Shown piece by piece: positions 46,219 through 58,989 of a stretch of DNA of 64,000 bases (its first letter is position 1; each line of letters opens with the position of its first letter). The notes below the pieces were generated by a model. It saw only the letters and a program-made list of their open reading frames with translations, had not been told where the DNA came from and made no database searches. The stretch comes from Annona cherimola. Taxonomy: Eukaryota; Streptophyta; Magnoliopsida; Magnoliales; Annonaceae. The stretch is from assembly GCA_030490835.1 (NCBI GenBank), contig CM059973.1, positions 50,596,008 to 50,660,007 on the forward strand, read 5' to 3'. The translations under genes were made by a program, and so were the position numbers.

Positions 46219-47651
46219 CGATAACTCATAAAAATGTAAGTTATCACGGCTTATTTCAAACTAGTTTTGCATGTGAGTCCAAGAGAATGTAGTGAAATTG
46301 CATTCATTTAGCTTAGTTTTCATGCATTGAACATTTTATGTGCAATATGTAGTTTTAATGCATTTTTAGTATAAAATAAGTATTTATAGTTCATTTATTC
46401 AGTTTAGTTGATTTTTGCAAGAAGGACAGACAATTATCCACTTGAGAGTGAGTCGGGATGAAGAACTAAGTCAAATGAAGAAGCGGGCTGGCTAGCGCCC
46501 CGACGTCGACCAGTGGCGCTCAGGCGCCATCTCACCACCTCACAAGAATGACCAAAAATCCTTAAGTCGGCAAAGCTTCTAGAGAGTTGGCGCCGCGGCG
46601 CCAACCCCCACACATGTGAAATTTTGCACGTGTCTTAGGCTAAATGCAAGCGGTATAAATTATCACTTAGGGTTCGTTTAGGGCAAGATAGAGAAGATGA
46701 GAGAGTGGTCGTGGTTGTTGCGGAAAAAAGAGAAAACCAAGGCTTCAGAGAAGAGCAAGTGGAGATCCAAGCTAACATTGCAAGTCTATTGAGTTCATCT
46801 CCTCTTCTCATCTATCTCTTTATATTTGTTATTCTCCTTGCTTGGGTGTTTGTAAACTTGATTTTAATGGAAATCCAAGTCATGTTTATGAGCTGAATCT
46901 TCGTATGGTGGGAGATATGTAGGATTTGAACTCATAGCTTATGTTATTTTGTTTTCTTATGCTTAAATTGATAATATAGTTGTGCTGTGAATTGTGTTGC
47001 TTGAGATTACCCTTATATATCATGTTTAATGCGTTTATAAGCTTTGCAACCTTGTGGATTGATATAATATTCAGATTCATACTTGAAAAAGTGAGATTTG
47101 AATAAGATCTACATATGAGGCACATGTTTTCCAGCTCTTGTTTGTGTTGGATGTTAATATGGATAGGAATATACCTATTAACCCCGTGTAATCTTGATTA
47201 GGTTATGTGATTATCAACCTTATTTTACTTGTGTGCATGGGAACATAGCACATAACTAAAACTTGGTTAGGTTTGTATGTGTTAGAAGACATACATGAAT
47301 ATGAATGAACCAAGATTAGTAATCTCTGCACAACTAACTTAAATGGGACCAAATGAAATAGCTATGATTCAATGAATTCATATTCTCACCTACCTTAATC
47401 ATCTCAAGGCAATTTCAACAGTATTCACTCCACTTTGGTCATTTACTGCTTTCTTAGTTTAGTTTAATTCAATTCTTTAAAAATAAACTCGCATTACTTT
47501 ACCAATTCACTTAGACAATTGAGATTTAAGGTCCTAACCTATTTAACACAATCCTCGTGGGAATGATACTCTACTCACTCTTTATTATTTGATCGACACG
47601 TATACTTGCGTTAAAATTAGCATTTTAATTAGACATATACGCAGTTTGTCA
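46219..47651 (+). mobile_element. 3' LTR of the plus-strand Athila-type element
   Basis: 1433 bp, collinear with 40325-41750. It keeps TTGGCGCCGCGGCGCCAACC intact near 46580, where the 5' LTR has lost part of it. Ends GCAGTTTGTCA before the TSD. Confidence 0.9.
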
Positions 47652-48832
47652 GAGAAGCAAATGCTATAAAAGTACTAGTGAATCTATGGTGCAGGACTAG
47701 TATCAAATAACAGAAATAGCTTCTTGAAAACAACTTGCATAAATGGTCTCGTCCTAAATGGGACTGGATGAAGATGAAATAAAATATTATATTTCCTAAA
47801 ACATTTCTCTGTTATGGGAAAATAACAACATAGTTTAACTATTTTCCACGCAACTTTTTTTAATTTCAATGTAATTTTTTATTCTCCACATAAAACAATT
47901 CATCTCCTTTTTTAGCTGATTAATATCATTATGCAATTCCTTCCCTACAGCCCAGCAACATATACAAAATGTTGCTTTTCTTTTAGGTGAATATGAGCAA
48001 TTACTAGTGAATGAAAGCCCAAGATTGTTGTCAAGAATCTAGTAAGAGACAACCATTATACATCCTATCTAGGAGTTTGTGTGCATCGGGCTATCAAAGG
48101 AGACCCTTGATATTTGGCAGACCAATCCCCAAACAAACAGGGCAAACCAACTTGTCTTTACCTTCACCAAAGACAAAGAACAAAAACTGAGCCATTTTTC
48201 CGAATATTTTTTGTTGAATATTATGAAACCACTAGTCGCTAGTCACTTGTGCATACCATAGCAATTTGAGGACTCTATATACTCAAAAGCATCTTTAGCT
48301 CATTTTCTATTGAGACTTTTCCATTCTCCTGTATCACCACGCATCACCTAATCAAAAGAAAATGAACTATTGTTTACTAGCTATAAATCCAATTTGACAT
48401 GTGGAAAATAAAAACAAGACATCCAACCAAAAAAAATATGAAAAAATGCAATACTATTCATCCGCTTAAGTTTGCATGAATTAAGTGTTGTGGCCTTTGC
48501 AAATGTTGCATATGTTAACCTATCTTCTATCATTAGCTCACTAAAGCTTATGAATAGCCACGAAACCATTCGTCAGTTCTCATGGACCTAGCCAACTTTG
48601 ATGGACATGCCCAATGGAGATAGTGAGTAATATCTTGTGGGGAAATTCACTAGTTTAAGTTAGAAATGGATTCACACATGTATGTTGACCTACTCTTTTT
48701 CCAGCAGCCAAAATTCATAATTATGAGCAGTCACTGAAAGTATTTGTCGATTCTCACAATCCTAAAAAAAATTAATTCAAATGCCAACTCAAATGGACAA
48801 CAAGCCTAATGTAATGTAAGCTGCTTAAACAA
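47652..48832. other. Unassigned sequence between retroelements
   Basis: About 1.2 kb, less repetitive in appearance than its neighbours. I found no recognisable coding similarity on either strand, no long ORF and no RNA gene. AACAA (48828-48832) is the left flank of the next solo LTR. Confidence 0.5.
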
Positions 48833-51333
48833 TGATAACTCTAAGAGAAATATTTGAATTCACATGGCTTTTGCCTTAGTTCTCATCATTACTGCATTTG
48901 TTGATTATGTGTAGATTTTATGCATTTTTTAGTTGAATTCCATGCAGCTCATATCATCTTAGGCTATTATTATTATATTAGATCATCTAGGATATTATTT
49001 ACTTCTTTTAGGTCTTTTGTTGCAAGAAAAGATGATGACTATTTCATAAACTTCATGCCTAAGTGATGGGAAGAAAAACTCATTGCAAACATCCCTTGAA
49101 GAATGAAGATAGAAAGTTGGCGCTCCCGCACCAAAATCTAGCGCCTCAGCCTCAAGCACTACTGTAACATAAACTTTCAGAAACAGGCAGTTTGGGGCAG
49201 CTTTCAGAGAATTATTACTCCGGCACTACCTCATTTGTATGTAGTTCTTGCACGTGTTGAGCTCCAAACTAAGGGGGTTATAAATACTTCTCTTAGAGTT
49301 TCTTAAGCATAACCTAGAGGGCTTGTGGCTGCTATGTTTGGGGGAGAAAAACCAAGAGCTTCAAAGAAGGAACTAAGAGCAAGTGGAGAACAAGTTTATT
49401 CCTGCAAATCTATTAAGGTTCATCTCCTCTTCTCATATCTCTCTTTATTTTTGTCATTTCCTTGCTTGGGATGATTGTAAACTTGATTTTAATGGGAATT
49501 GAAGTCATGTTTATGGGTTGTATCTGTCTATGATGGGAGATATGTAGAATTTGATATCATAGACTATGTTATTTAGTTTTCTTGTGCTTCAATGAGAAAA
49601 TGATTATGCAATAAGTTATGTTGCTTGAGATTACCCTTATATATCATGCTTAATACATTTACAAGCTTTGCAATCTTGTAGATTGATTGAAAATTCAAAT
49701 TCATGCTTGGAGAAGTAGGATTTAAATGAGATCCATATACAAAGCACAAGTTTCCATCTACTTACGGCTATTGGATGTTAATATGGACAAGAATATACCT
49801 ATTAACCCTTGGTGATCTTGATTAGATTATGTGGTTATCAACCTAGTTTTACTTGGTTGCATGGAAACATAACAATTAACTAAAATTTGGTTAGGTTTGT
49901 ATATGTTGGAAGACATATATGAATATAAATGAACCTAGATTAGTAATCTCCGCATAACCAACTCAAAAAGGAACCAAATTAACATGGTTGTTGGTCCCGA
50001 GTTAATGGCAAAACCCAAGAGGGGAGGGGTGAATTGGGTATTTAAAAATTTATAACTTAAACAGAAACTTAACCCCGGATTAATCCAGTCCCCTTAATGA
50101 AGAATCGAAATGGAAAGCAATATAATATAGAGAGCAGATAAATAAATCAAACACACAAGATTTTTATAGTGGTTCAGGCAACTTCCCTACTCCACTCTTC
50201 CAAGCTCACACTCCTTGTGACTTGGGTTCCACTATTGTATTCTCTCAATACAATTAGAGCTACTGCTCTCTTCTAGATTCTAGCTCTAGGGGGCATATAA
50301 CACACTGCTCAAGTAGGTGATGAGTCACACTCCAATCACACACTACTTAGCATACACTTGATCCTAGTTCCTCAAACTAGATCAAGTTCAATCACAAATA
50401 AATGAAACAACAAAGAAATCTACACTTTATAGATGTGTAGCAACAATTAGGCGCAAAGAAGAACTTGAAGAGTTGGCTTTGAAGATTCTGAAATGAAGCT
50501 CTTGCAGTTTGAAGTAGAGTTTTTCTTCTTTGAGTGGCTTGATCTCTTTTGAGCTCTTGAATGTAGTAGTTAAGCACACTTAATGATTCTCAGCTACTTC
50601 CCTCGTCCACCATGAATGCTATTTATAATTTTGGAGGGAATCCGAACGTTAGGGGGTAGGTGGCGCGCATTTAATGCGCCAACGTTCGAATAAATTCCGA
50701 CCGTTGCGACCCAAGTCGCATGTGGAGTCGACTTGGCCTGCGACTTGGTTTCCTAAGTCGCACCTGGAGTCGACTTGGCCTGCGACTTCACTTGCTTGTT
50801 TTCTATTTTCAATGCTATCCACCTTTTGCCATTTGAAGTCGCTTGTGAAGTCGACTTAGGTATCGACTTCACCCCAAGTCGAAGTCCAAGTCGACTTGGT
50901 AATCGACTTGACTTCCTTGTTTTCCTTAAACACTTGGCAAACTCATTAGTACACTTTATATACTCAAATTAGTCTTTGTTTAATCATCAAAACTTATGCT
51001 TTGGTCAATTTGTTTTGTTTGGAACATTGTTTCCAACAGGCTATGAGTCAAAGAATTCATACTTCCATCCATCTTATCCATCCTAAGGCAATCTCTCCAC
51101 TAGTCATCTCAACTTTACACATTTAATGCTTTATTTAGTTCTGTTTAATTTAGTTCTTTAAAAATAAATTCTTATTTGGTTTATCAATTCACATAAGATA
51201 ATTGAAGTTTAAGGTGTTAGTCTGTTTAACAAATTCTTGTGGAAATGACACTCTACTCACTGTTTATTACTTGATCGGCACGTATACTTGCATTAAAACT
51301 AGCATTTTAATTAGATATATACACAACTCGTCA
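48833..51333 (+). mobile_element. Athila-type solo LTR
   Basis: TGATAACTC start, ACAACTCGTCA end, flanked by AACAA and AATAA (4 of 5 bases match). Homologous along its length to the LTRs at 40325 and 46219, including the AAGTTGGCGCTCC block, TTATATATCATGCTTAA and CGGCACGTATACTTGC. No primer-binding site follows. Interrupted by the P solo LTR at 49989-51038; its own length is about 1.45 kb. Confidence 0.87.
49989..51038 (-). mobile_element. Shortened P-family solo LTR
   Basis: TGTTGGTCCC start and TTTCCAACA end but only 1050 bp. It follows the copy at 29621 closely until about 50722 and again after it, lacking about 610 bp that span most of the palindromic array (30350-30985 there). The host LTR resumes with GGCTATGAG, but a clean 5-bp TSD is not visible (flanks ATGGT and GGCTA); a small indel may have blurred it. 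Confidence 0.88.
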
Positions 51334-51422
51334 AATAATGAAAATATTTTAGATTGAGTTGTTACACACCTAAGTCTTAGATTACTTATTTCTTGTTGAA
51401 AAATAATTTACATGAAAATTTT

Positions 51423-53938
51423 TATGGCGCCCCGAACCAGGGTGCCTAGAAGCCTTACTCCGGGATCATTTTTGATTGATAAACATGACTCAGGATTGTT
51501 GTCCTGATCACACGATAGGATTATATATATATAACATCAATATATGAAAAATTGTCACTATTCATTCAACTTGAAATATATTTCACATATCACAGTTATA
51601 ATCAAAGCCTGTTCATAAACATTATCATTGAAAAGATATTCTTTCCCATTCCAATATTATCATCATTGTCTTTACATAAAAATTTACATATACAACATTT
51701 ATATCAAAAAATGCATATCATTTGGCCTGTTGCCTTCATCATCATTTATTGTCTGTTGTTGAAAAAACATGGGTGAGTAATAATACTCAGTAAGCAAGCC
51801 ATACATAATTTTTAATCATTTTCATGCATTTCATAAAATACAAATGCAATGCATTCATGACATTCCTTTAGGCCCATCCCATATATGCTCCTATCTCAGG
51901 GAGGTCGCTGCCGGCCTAGGCCTGTATAAGCGACTTGGCAATAGCGAGGGAGACATCCGGTCCGCTTACTACCTCAACTATGGCGTATTTCTCGTGCAAA
52001 TGCTCATACACATACACATGTCGGCATGATATTTGTAAATCATAAACAATTTCATAGAAAGCATTTAATAAACAATTTAACAAACGTACTTCAGTTCATG
52101 TAAAGCAGTTATAGGTATGGCCAACCTTAAATAAATTTCATAAAGCAATTCACAAACAATTTCAAGCATTTTGGAAATAATTTGCAAAATATATAACTTG
52201 CTTACCTCCTTAGTTGGTGTCCTCGACTTTTTCTTTTCCTTTTCCTATTCAAGGAAAAATGATATTTCATTTCTTCTATTCAAGCTGTTTCTCATGCATG
52301 TTTTATAATATTTGAGCATTATTTCTTTATACGGATATTTTTATCCATAGGTTCTTCAAAAATTTCATCCTTATATTTAAATATTAATCTCAAATTTTCT
52401 CCAAAATCACGTTGTTTACTGTTCGTGGTTACTGTAGCAGATTACTGTAGCAAATCACTATTCATCCGAGGTTACTATTCACAACGTGTTGGTTACTACT
52501 CATAGGTTCCAAAAATTGATATTTTTTTCAAAAATAAAAAATACCATGACATAGCTTATACTTAGTATATCATGAAAAAATTCATAAATTTTGAATTTAT
52601 CATCATTAACTTGGCTAAATAAATCATTTTCTCCATATACTAAAATCAATATAAATTCACTTAAGTATAATCTTTAATTCCAAAAATCATGAAATTAATA
52701 TATCATCATTCCAATATCATATTTATCATATTCATCCATCCTAAATCATCATTTATCAATTTTGGAGCATTATTTACATATATCATATGCTATCTTCCCA
52801 AATGCTCTATCTTTGCTCCAAATTTTTGATGTTTTGGCATAATTTTGATTAAGCATTATAACTATATTTATTTTCTCATGCTTAGACATTATCTAAGCAT
52901 GGTTTTACCCTACTTAATATCCAAAAGAAATTTGGATAGAAATCACTTACCCGAAGTGGAGATATCCCTCTTTTTCTCACACTTTCTCTCTCTAACTTTC
53001 TACTTTTCTTCCTTGGACGTGTGGGAGATTTGAGAGCTGGGATTTGCTCAAGTGGAGCTGGGAGAATGTGGATTTGGACGTCCACCCCTGCCCCCTATTT
53101 ATACTTTTTGATTTTTCATTAAAAAAATTTACCCCCTTGCTTGAGGTATTAAATTATAAATGTATTTTTTTATAATTTAAAAAAGGTTCATTGAGCCAAG
53201 AGCAGACCACCCTATGCCTGCTCATGCCCCCCCTATGCAGTCCTATTTTTATTTTTTATTTTTTATTTTTAAAATTAATTAATTTAAGTTAAGTAAATCT
53301 TAGCCCTTGATTTATGATAATGATGATCATGGACCATTGATTTTTGGTCAATGCTCAACCACCCCCTGCACGCCCCTGCCATTGCAGCTGATTTGCATTT
53401 AATTTTTTTATTTTTTAATTATTTATATTTAATCAAAGTCAAATGGATTTAAATGAAAAAGATAAGTTATTTTTTTATCTCCATTTGACGTCTCATCTTG
53501 ACCCTTGATTTGTGATTTTCATCACATCTTAACCTATTCATCATGTTCATCATGAATTTTTAACCATCCATAAAAAATTTCATTGAAATCCGACGTTTGG
53601 ATTGCAAATTATGAATTTTTCTTTAATTTTCCACTAAAATCCAAAATTGGATTAAAATATCAAAAAGAATTATTATTTCGTCCTGTAGTGACTAAATCTT
53701 CTTTTAGTCTTTTTGTGATTAAGTTAATCTAAGTGATTAACTCTTAATCACGTGTCTTAATTCTCGGTTACTATTCATGTGCACTATTCACATGGGTTAA
53801 ATTCTTAATTGCATTATTTTAATTTCCAATACACATATCCACAAATATAATCCATGAATTTTTATTTATCATAAGAATAATTACAAAGAATCTAGAGTTT
53901 ACAACCCGAAATGACGCGTATATGATCTAGGTTTCACA
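51423..53938 (-). mobile_element. Tekay-type solo LTR with TSD ATTTT
   Basis: 2516 bp, TATGGCGCCCCGAACC start (TGTGGCGCC with one change) and CTAGGTTTCACA end; ATTTT at 51418-51422 and 53939-53943. It has the CTCAGGGAGGTCGCTGCCGG block near 51894, ACTCAGTAAGCAAGC near 51788 and a minus-strand TATA box at 53095-53103. Rich in ATTACTGT.GC words near 52420-52500. No internal domain. The 84 bases before it hold nothing I recognise. Confidence 0.9.
53095..53103 (-). promoter_or_regulatory. TATA box of Tekay-type solo LTR
   Basis: Minus-strand GTATAAATAGGGGGCAGG, an excellent plant TATA context, oriented with the element and downstream of its U3. Confidence 0.55.
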
Positions 53939-53943
53939 ATTTT

Positions 53944-54968
53944 GGACTCAATTTATGGATTGGTCTAGACTGGACCTCTGCTTAGAAGACAAAATAACTA
54001 GCCTCATTTCTAGACTATGAAGAGACAATGGTGTCCCACGGACACAAAGTTATCTTTAAGTTCAAAAAAATGAAAAAAAAAATCCAAGAAGTACAATAAT
54101 TTTATGATAGTAAAGAAGCATTCCTTTAAAGCTGGTTCAAAAGCTAAATAAATGAAGAAAGCACAAAAGAAATACATAAATAAATATAAGCAAGGCATAA
54201 ATACAAATTATAGCTCTAGAGCCACCACAATTTTAACAAACATGTCTTTCTTCCCTAAGATTGCCACCCATCATGTCTGCGGGATTCACCTTATGAACAA
54301 AAAGAGAAGTTCCATAAGCATGGGTCAAAGCTAGAGACGTACACAGGCACCACTGCCTAGAAATCGATGCCTCTGATAGCTACAAAATAGCATAAGCATC
54401 CAAATAATTTGACAATAAGTTGCAAGCATGAGGATTTGAAAATCTTATGTTGGGATGATGCCCCAATAAGATAGTAGGCAAAATCCCATCAACATGTAAT
54501 TAATTAAATGGTACTATTTATCTAAGGCGGGCATTGGTCTAGCGAGTCTTTTCGGAATCAATGATGGTATTAGCATCATGGTAGGCTTAGAATTCCCCGA
54601 ATCTTGAATTGAAAGTGCAATAGAAAATAGACTGAGATATTATAATTAACGAAATCCACAGGTTGTTTTCTCCACTAGAAGACTAGGCTCAAAGGGTAAA
54701 ACGTTGTGCTCTATTATATTTTTCCTAATTGGCATGTGGACTCCATTTTAAAAATTGCAACAATTTAACCCCTCTTTTTTCCTTTTCCATTTATAAGATT
54801 CAGTTTCATGATATACTCCATTGATGATTCTCTTTCTCTTGTATTTAAGCTGGGAAATGAATTGTAGGATTTTATCTTTCTATCAAATCATAAGATTGGG
54901 CACATCAATTAGAAATAGGGAAATTTAGATTTGCACCAAAACATCAAGAGGCAGAAGACTTGAAGGAA
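53944..54968. other. Unassigned sequence, possible 3' UTR side
   Basis: About 1 kb without recognisable repeats or coding similarity. If the candidate exon at 54969-55081 is real, the right part would be its 3' untranslated region. Confidence 0.4.
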
Positions 54969-55081
54969 TCACTCACTAAACTCAAAGCCCCACGATGCTT
55001 CCGCTGAGTTATCATCATCACCAGTGTGGTTCTCTTTCTCAAGACTTGATATCACATGAAATTCAGCTGCCTTAGGATGGG
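54969..55081 (-). CDS. Candidate last exon of an unidentified host gene
   Basis: On the minus strand a good 3' splice site (TTCTTTGTAATAG at 55082-55094) is followed by an open stretch of 37 codons with normal coding composition, from PKAAEFHVISSLEKENHTG to the acidic, aromatic end ASWGFEFSE and a TGA stop. I do not recognise the protein. No upstream exon is certain; a possible stretch with HQDYVLARYLSSDG lies at about 55330-55373 but lacks a clear donor. It may be a real terminal exon, a gene fragment or chance. Confidence 0.25.
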
Positions 55082-55744
55082 CTATTACAAAGAAGATATT
55101 AATCCGCACTTCTACAAATACAACAAACATAGAAGCTTTGGAATCCGTAATTAATTTCTTTCTTTCTTTAATTCAGTTCATGCCAAAAGAAGTAATGTAA
55201 GGGGAGAGACAGATGGGAGTCAGAGAGTGCATAGATTGGTGGCATTGAATTTCAGATGAGTGGAGCGTGGGGGAAGGGATGAGAATAGTAGGGAGGAAGA
55301 AGGTGAGATAGAGAGGTAGGAAGTAAAGCCCATCTGAGCTCAAATATCGAGCCAACACATAGTCCTGATGCACCTTAAATAACTGCTCATAATAAATATA
55401 AAATTAAAATATTTTTATTAGAAAAAATGATAATAAAGTTTCGTACTCTAACAAATATGGGACTTAATTTTTTCCCCATTAATGCATGACGAGTTTGTGA
55501 AAGGAAAAGATGTAGGAAATTTATCTTTTTATGCACCAACATTTAATAAACGAAATTAAATTGGAGTTCGCATAGGAGTTTCTCGCATAGCTCTCCAAAC
55601 CTCACTTGGAACTTTGACGGTATTGCTTTCAAGTTAGGTTATCAGCCATGGCTTCTCTTCGTTGGGTGAAAACCTATTTCCATTGTTATTATCTTGCTAA
55701 TTAGGGAAGATAACTAGAGTATCATAATTAAGTCACTTTATCGT
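55082..55744. other. Unassigned sequence
   Basis: Apart from the possible coding stretch at 55330-55373 (minus) and a G/A-rich run at 55200-55330, I see nothing that I can name. Confidence 0.35.
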
Positions 55745-56035
55745 ATGTTACAATCTCTTCGCAAGTACACGGGTCGTAGGTTATAGTATTTAAAATATCA
55801 GTTCCATAGGAAATTCAAGACTTAGGATGTTGATTTAAACACTTTCTTATCAAATACCAAGAGTGTAAAGATAGAATAAAGAATAGCAAATTAAGAAAAG
55901 AAAATATTAAAAATATAGAATGAATATTAGAAATCAAGGGATGAGAGCACCCAGGGTTTGAAGTTTCACATGCAATATCTACAATGGATTCGTGGAGTAC
56001 CTATTTATTCCGGTTATTACATGTTAAATGTGCAA
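55745..56035 (-). repeat. Repeat family X, copy 1
   Basis: On the minus strand: TTGTAGATATTGCATGTGAA, then TCTTAATTTGCTATTC, then TTGATATTT-like words, GATATTTTAAATACTATAA, GACCCGTGTACTTGCGAAG and AGATTGTAACA. Copies 2 and 3 are at 57733-58022 and 61885-62172 (plus). The TACACGGGTCGT wording is common at LTR ends of Ty3/gypsy elements, so X is probably an LTR end, but no TSD was found. 56036-56467 holds no further recognisable feature. Confidence 0.65.
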
Positions 56036-56467
56036 AATATAAAAAAGTAAAAGATGTAGAAGAGAGGTTAAATATCATAAATAAATATAAACTATGTAGA
56101 CATGGGAATTGAAAAAGGAAGATACAAGCGTTAAGCTCTTAGATGATACGAGTTAATAAAGATTTTTAGATGACACGAACGTATCAGTTAAGCGTAATTA
56201 ACAGTTAGTAAACGCATATAAGAACTATAATGTAGATAGTTATTAAGTAACAAAAAAATAACTTCTACATATCAAATTAATTGAAGTTATCATTAAAAAA
56301 TTGATGGCGGTTAGACAGCATACAATGAGGTACTACATTACAAAGATGGTCTAGGCAGACTCTCCACTAGAAGAAAATAAATATAAATTTATTCTCCTCT
56401 AATATATTAGCCCTAGGAGTGCAAAATAATATACATTTCTTACATAAAAGCTTACGAGAGATGGAGC

Positions 56468-56700
56468 ATGAACTTATTACCTAGGTTTTTTTTGAGATCC
56501 CTATTCAATATAGATGTTAGAGGCAAGAATTTATTCCTTAGACTTTTTTTAAAGCCTTAACTCAATTTGGCTGTCGAAAATGTTAATATATTCTCTAAGC
56601 TTTTTTCGAGGCCATAACTTAGTCTAAATGTTGGAAGTGGGAATTTATTCCCTTGGATTTTTTTGAGACCCTAATTCAGTCTAGATGTTAGAAGCTTTTA
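56468..56700. repeat. Four-unit tandem repeat of about 60 bp
   Basis: Imperfect units start near 56468, 56528, 56589 and 56646. Each has AATTTATTCCCTAGG-like sequence, a T run, GAGGCCCTAA-like, then TCAGTCTAGATGTTGGAAG. It is flanked by repeat family X copies and may be part of the same element. Confidence 0.75.
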
Positions 56701-57732
56701 AGTTACTTTCATACTATGTGTTTTGAATATTAATTTGACAAGAATTTGAGTAATTGAGCTCATTTGAATCACATATTAATGGATTTAGCTTTGTTTATTA
56801 CAAATCATTTATGATTGATTGATTTGTGCAAAGTTAGAAAAAATCATTGCAATTCGCATCTAATTCAAAAAAATTCAAATTTTAAAGGATTAAAAGGAGA
56901 TAAGATAATGATTGAATCAACTTAGAACGTGTTGTGGAAGTTTCAACATGAAACAGGGCGGAACAAGCAATAAACTAGGAAAAGTGCTCATGAACTTCGC
57001 ATGCATAGCACCCAACACGACCCAAGCAATGTTGCTCTCTAGCTATGCAAAATTCAATCCGTTATGAGCTATGTTCGCAAGTTCTCTCCTATTTTCTATA
57101 TAAACACTTGTTGTACACATGGTAGAGTATGCTAGAACATCTTCGAAATTTGGGTTGAAGTCTAAAACGATAAAAATCGAAAAGCAAGAGGTGAAAAGCG
57201 AGGCGGCCACCTATTTGAAACATTCAAGATACCATTGAAGTTTCTAACCAACGAGCTTTCACTTTCTTCTTTTCTTTTGATTATATTGATCTGTTTGAGA
57301 TGGATTTAAAATACAATATTGTTTTGTGCTTAGATTTGAACTTGAACATGCTAGGCTAAGCCTTTAATCTAGGGTTTATGATGTAGCATGCATCCAATAT
57401 AGCTGATATTATGGTTGATTTATGAATAATATTTTGTGTTAATTTGATATTTTGTGATTTCAACACTTATTGGGTGTTTGAGCTTGCGCTTCAATATGAT
57501 TTCATATATTTAGCGAAGAAACCGAAATGTAGAAATATAATTATGACAATCGAGATATTAAACATGAAAATCTAGACCATGAGAATAGGTGTGATAACTA
57601 CGAGGAATTTCATAAGCGGCCATAGAACTTAATGAATTTTAATGGACTTAACCTCATGAAAATAAGTGTTTAAAAATATTAGGGTTGTGTCTTACAGGTT
57701 TGAAGAGAATGTGCAAGGATAATTTAGGGATT

Positions 57733-58022
57733 GTTCTCCTTTAACACATAATATTCAGATTAAATAAACATTTCACATATCCGTTGTAGAAATTGTATGT
57801 GAAACTCTAGACCCTAGGTACTCTCACCCGTGATTTTTATTCCTTAGCCTACATTCTTAAGATCTTTTTTCTTAATTTGTTATTCCTTAATCTCCCTTTA
57901 CTCTCATATTATTTGATATAAGTGTTTGAAAATAATGTCTTGAGTCCTGAATTTCTTATGGGATTAATATTTTAAATACTAAAATTCACGATTTGTACAC
58001 TTGAGGAGAGATTGACAACAAA
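57733..58022 (+). repeat. Repeat family X, copy 2
   Basis: Plus-strand copy: ACACATAATATTCAGATTAA, CGTTGTAGAAATTGTATGTG, AACTCTAGACCCTAGG, TGGGATTAATATTTTAAATA and CACTTGAGGAGAGATTGACA. About 630 bp upstream there is CTATATAAACACTTG (57098), a plausible TATA box, so 56930-58030 may be a whole LTR in plus orientation. 58023-58263 has a C/T-rich stretch and no genes. Confidence 0.65.
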
Positions 58023-58263
58023 TAATAGAATTTGATGTTATTTAGGACTTTATATTTAAACATTTTTCTTCTCTTTCTCTATTCTCTTCTATTCTTTTTT
58101 ATATATTCTCCATCTCCTTATTCTATCTACTTTTCTAATTATCTCTTTTTGAATCTGCTTGTGGCGATTTATTTTATAATTGATTAATCGTTATAGTATT
58201 AGATTCATGAAAGATGACATGTATTGACCTTTTAACTATATAAGTTCACTTATTGTAGACTTG

Positions 58264-58482
58264 TTATGCTTTGTTAGAAGAAGAATAATCTAAAAAAACA
58301 TCTTCATCACTTTTATAGTTGAGTTTGTCAAGGTCATCTTTTTCATTATTTAGTACAAAATATTTACAACCAAAATGATAAAAATATATAATGTTTAGCT
58401 TTTGACCTTTCCACAATTTATTTGAAATTTTCTTTACTATGAACGAATATAAACATGTTTTAGTGTTTATCGCTTCTACCAA
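58264..58482 (-). pseudogene. Copia integrase C-terminal region
   Basis: 72 codons open: EAINTKTCLYSFIVKK, then LWKGQKLNIIYFYHFGCKYF, then LDYSSSNKA. It matches the usual copia pattern EA.NTA.Y..NR, KTPYELW.G.KPN..YF..FGC and FLGYS. It is the last recognisable piece; the following RT region is missing. Integrase core sequence at 58500-58980 is broken by stops. Confidence 0.85.
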
Positions 58483-58989
58483 TAGCTATGTGGTAGCACA
58501 ACATCAATTAATATTGTTCTAGCTATTTTTAATAAATGTTCTATTCTATTATTTCAATAGCTTCATTTTTATTATGGTGTTCTAAGAGCAAAGAAGTTAT
58601 GATTTATTTCAAATTATCATAAAATTTTGCAAATTTCTAATTATCAAATTCTCTTTCATAATTATCTTGAATTACAAATATTTTCAATCCACATTTATTT
58701 TGAATTTAGTGATAATTTTTTTGAAATAAATTAAAATATTTATTTTTGCTTCCTAAAAACCGTACTCATGATGATATCTTGAAAAATCATTAACAATATC
58801 ATACGCATAATATTTTCTAGTTAAACTTCTAGTCCGATAAATCCATAGCAGTAACTGTAGATGTTTTGTTGTTGACAAAATATTTTCTAATTTGAAAAAC
58901 ACCTTCTTTTGTTTACTAAATTGATAAATATAACATACATATTTTAAATTAATTTTTGAGTTTGGTAAACTATCAACAAGATTAAACTT

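Larger units (their letters stand above)
40325..47651 (+). mobile_element. Athila-type non-autonomous LTR element, complete ends
   Basis: 7327 bp with TSD GAGAA (40320-40324 and 47652-47656). Order: 5' LTR (40325-41750), tRNA-Asp primer-binding site (41757-41774), gag remnant, TGGGAGGCAACCCA motif, a 'putative plant transposon protein' ORF, twin 3' UTR motifs, polypurine tract (46206-46218), 3' LTR (46219-47651). No protease, RT, RNase H or integrase is visible. In the first 80 bases the LTRs differ at about ten positions, so this copy is much older than the one at 26261-36141. Confidence 0.9.

Noticed and set aside
47652..48832. Possible host gene remnant
   Set aside because: I checked both strands and found only short interrupted frames with no recognisable motif, so I left it unassigned.
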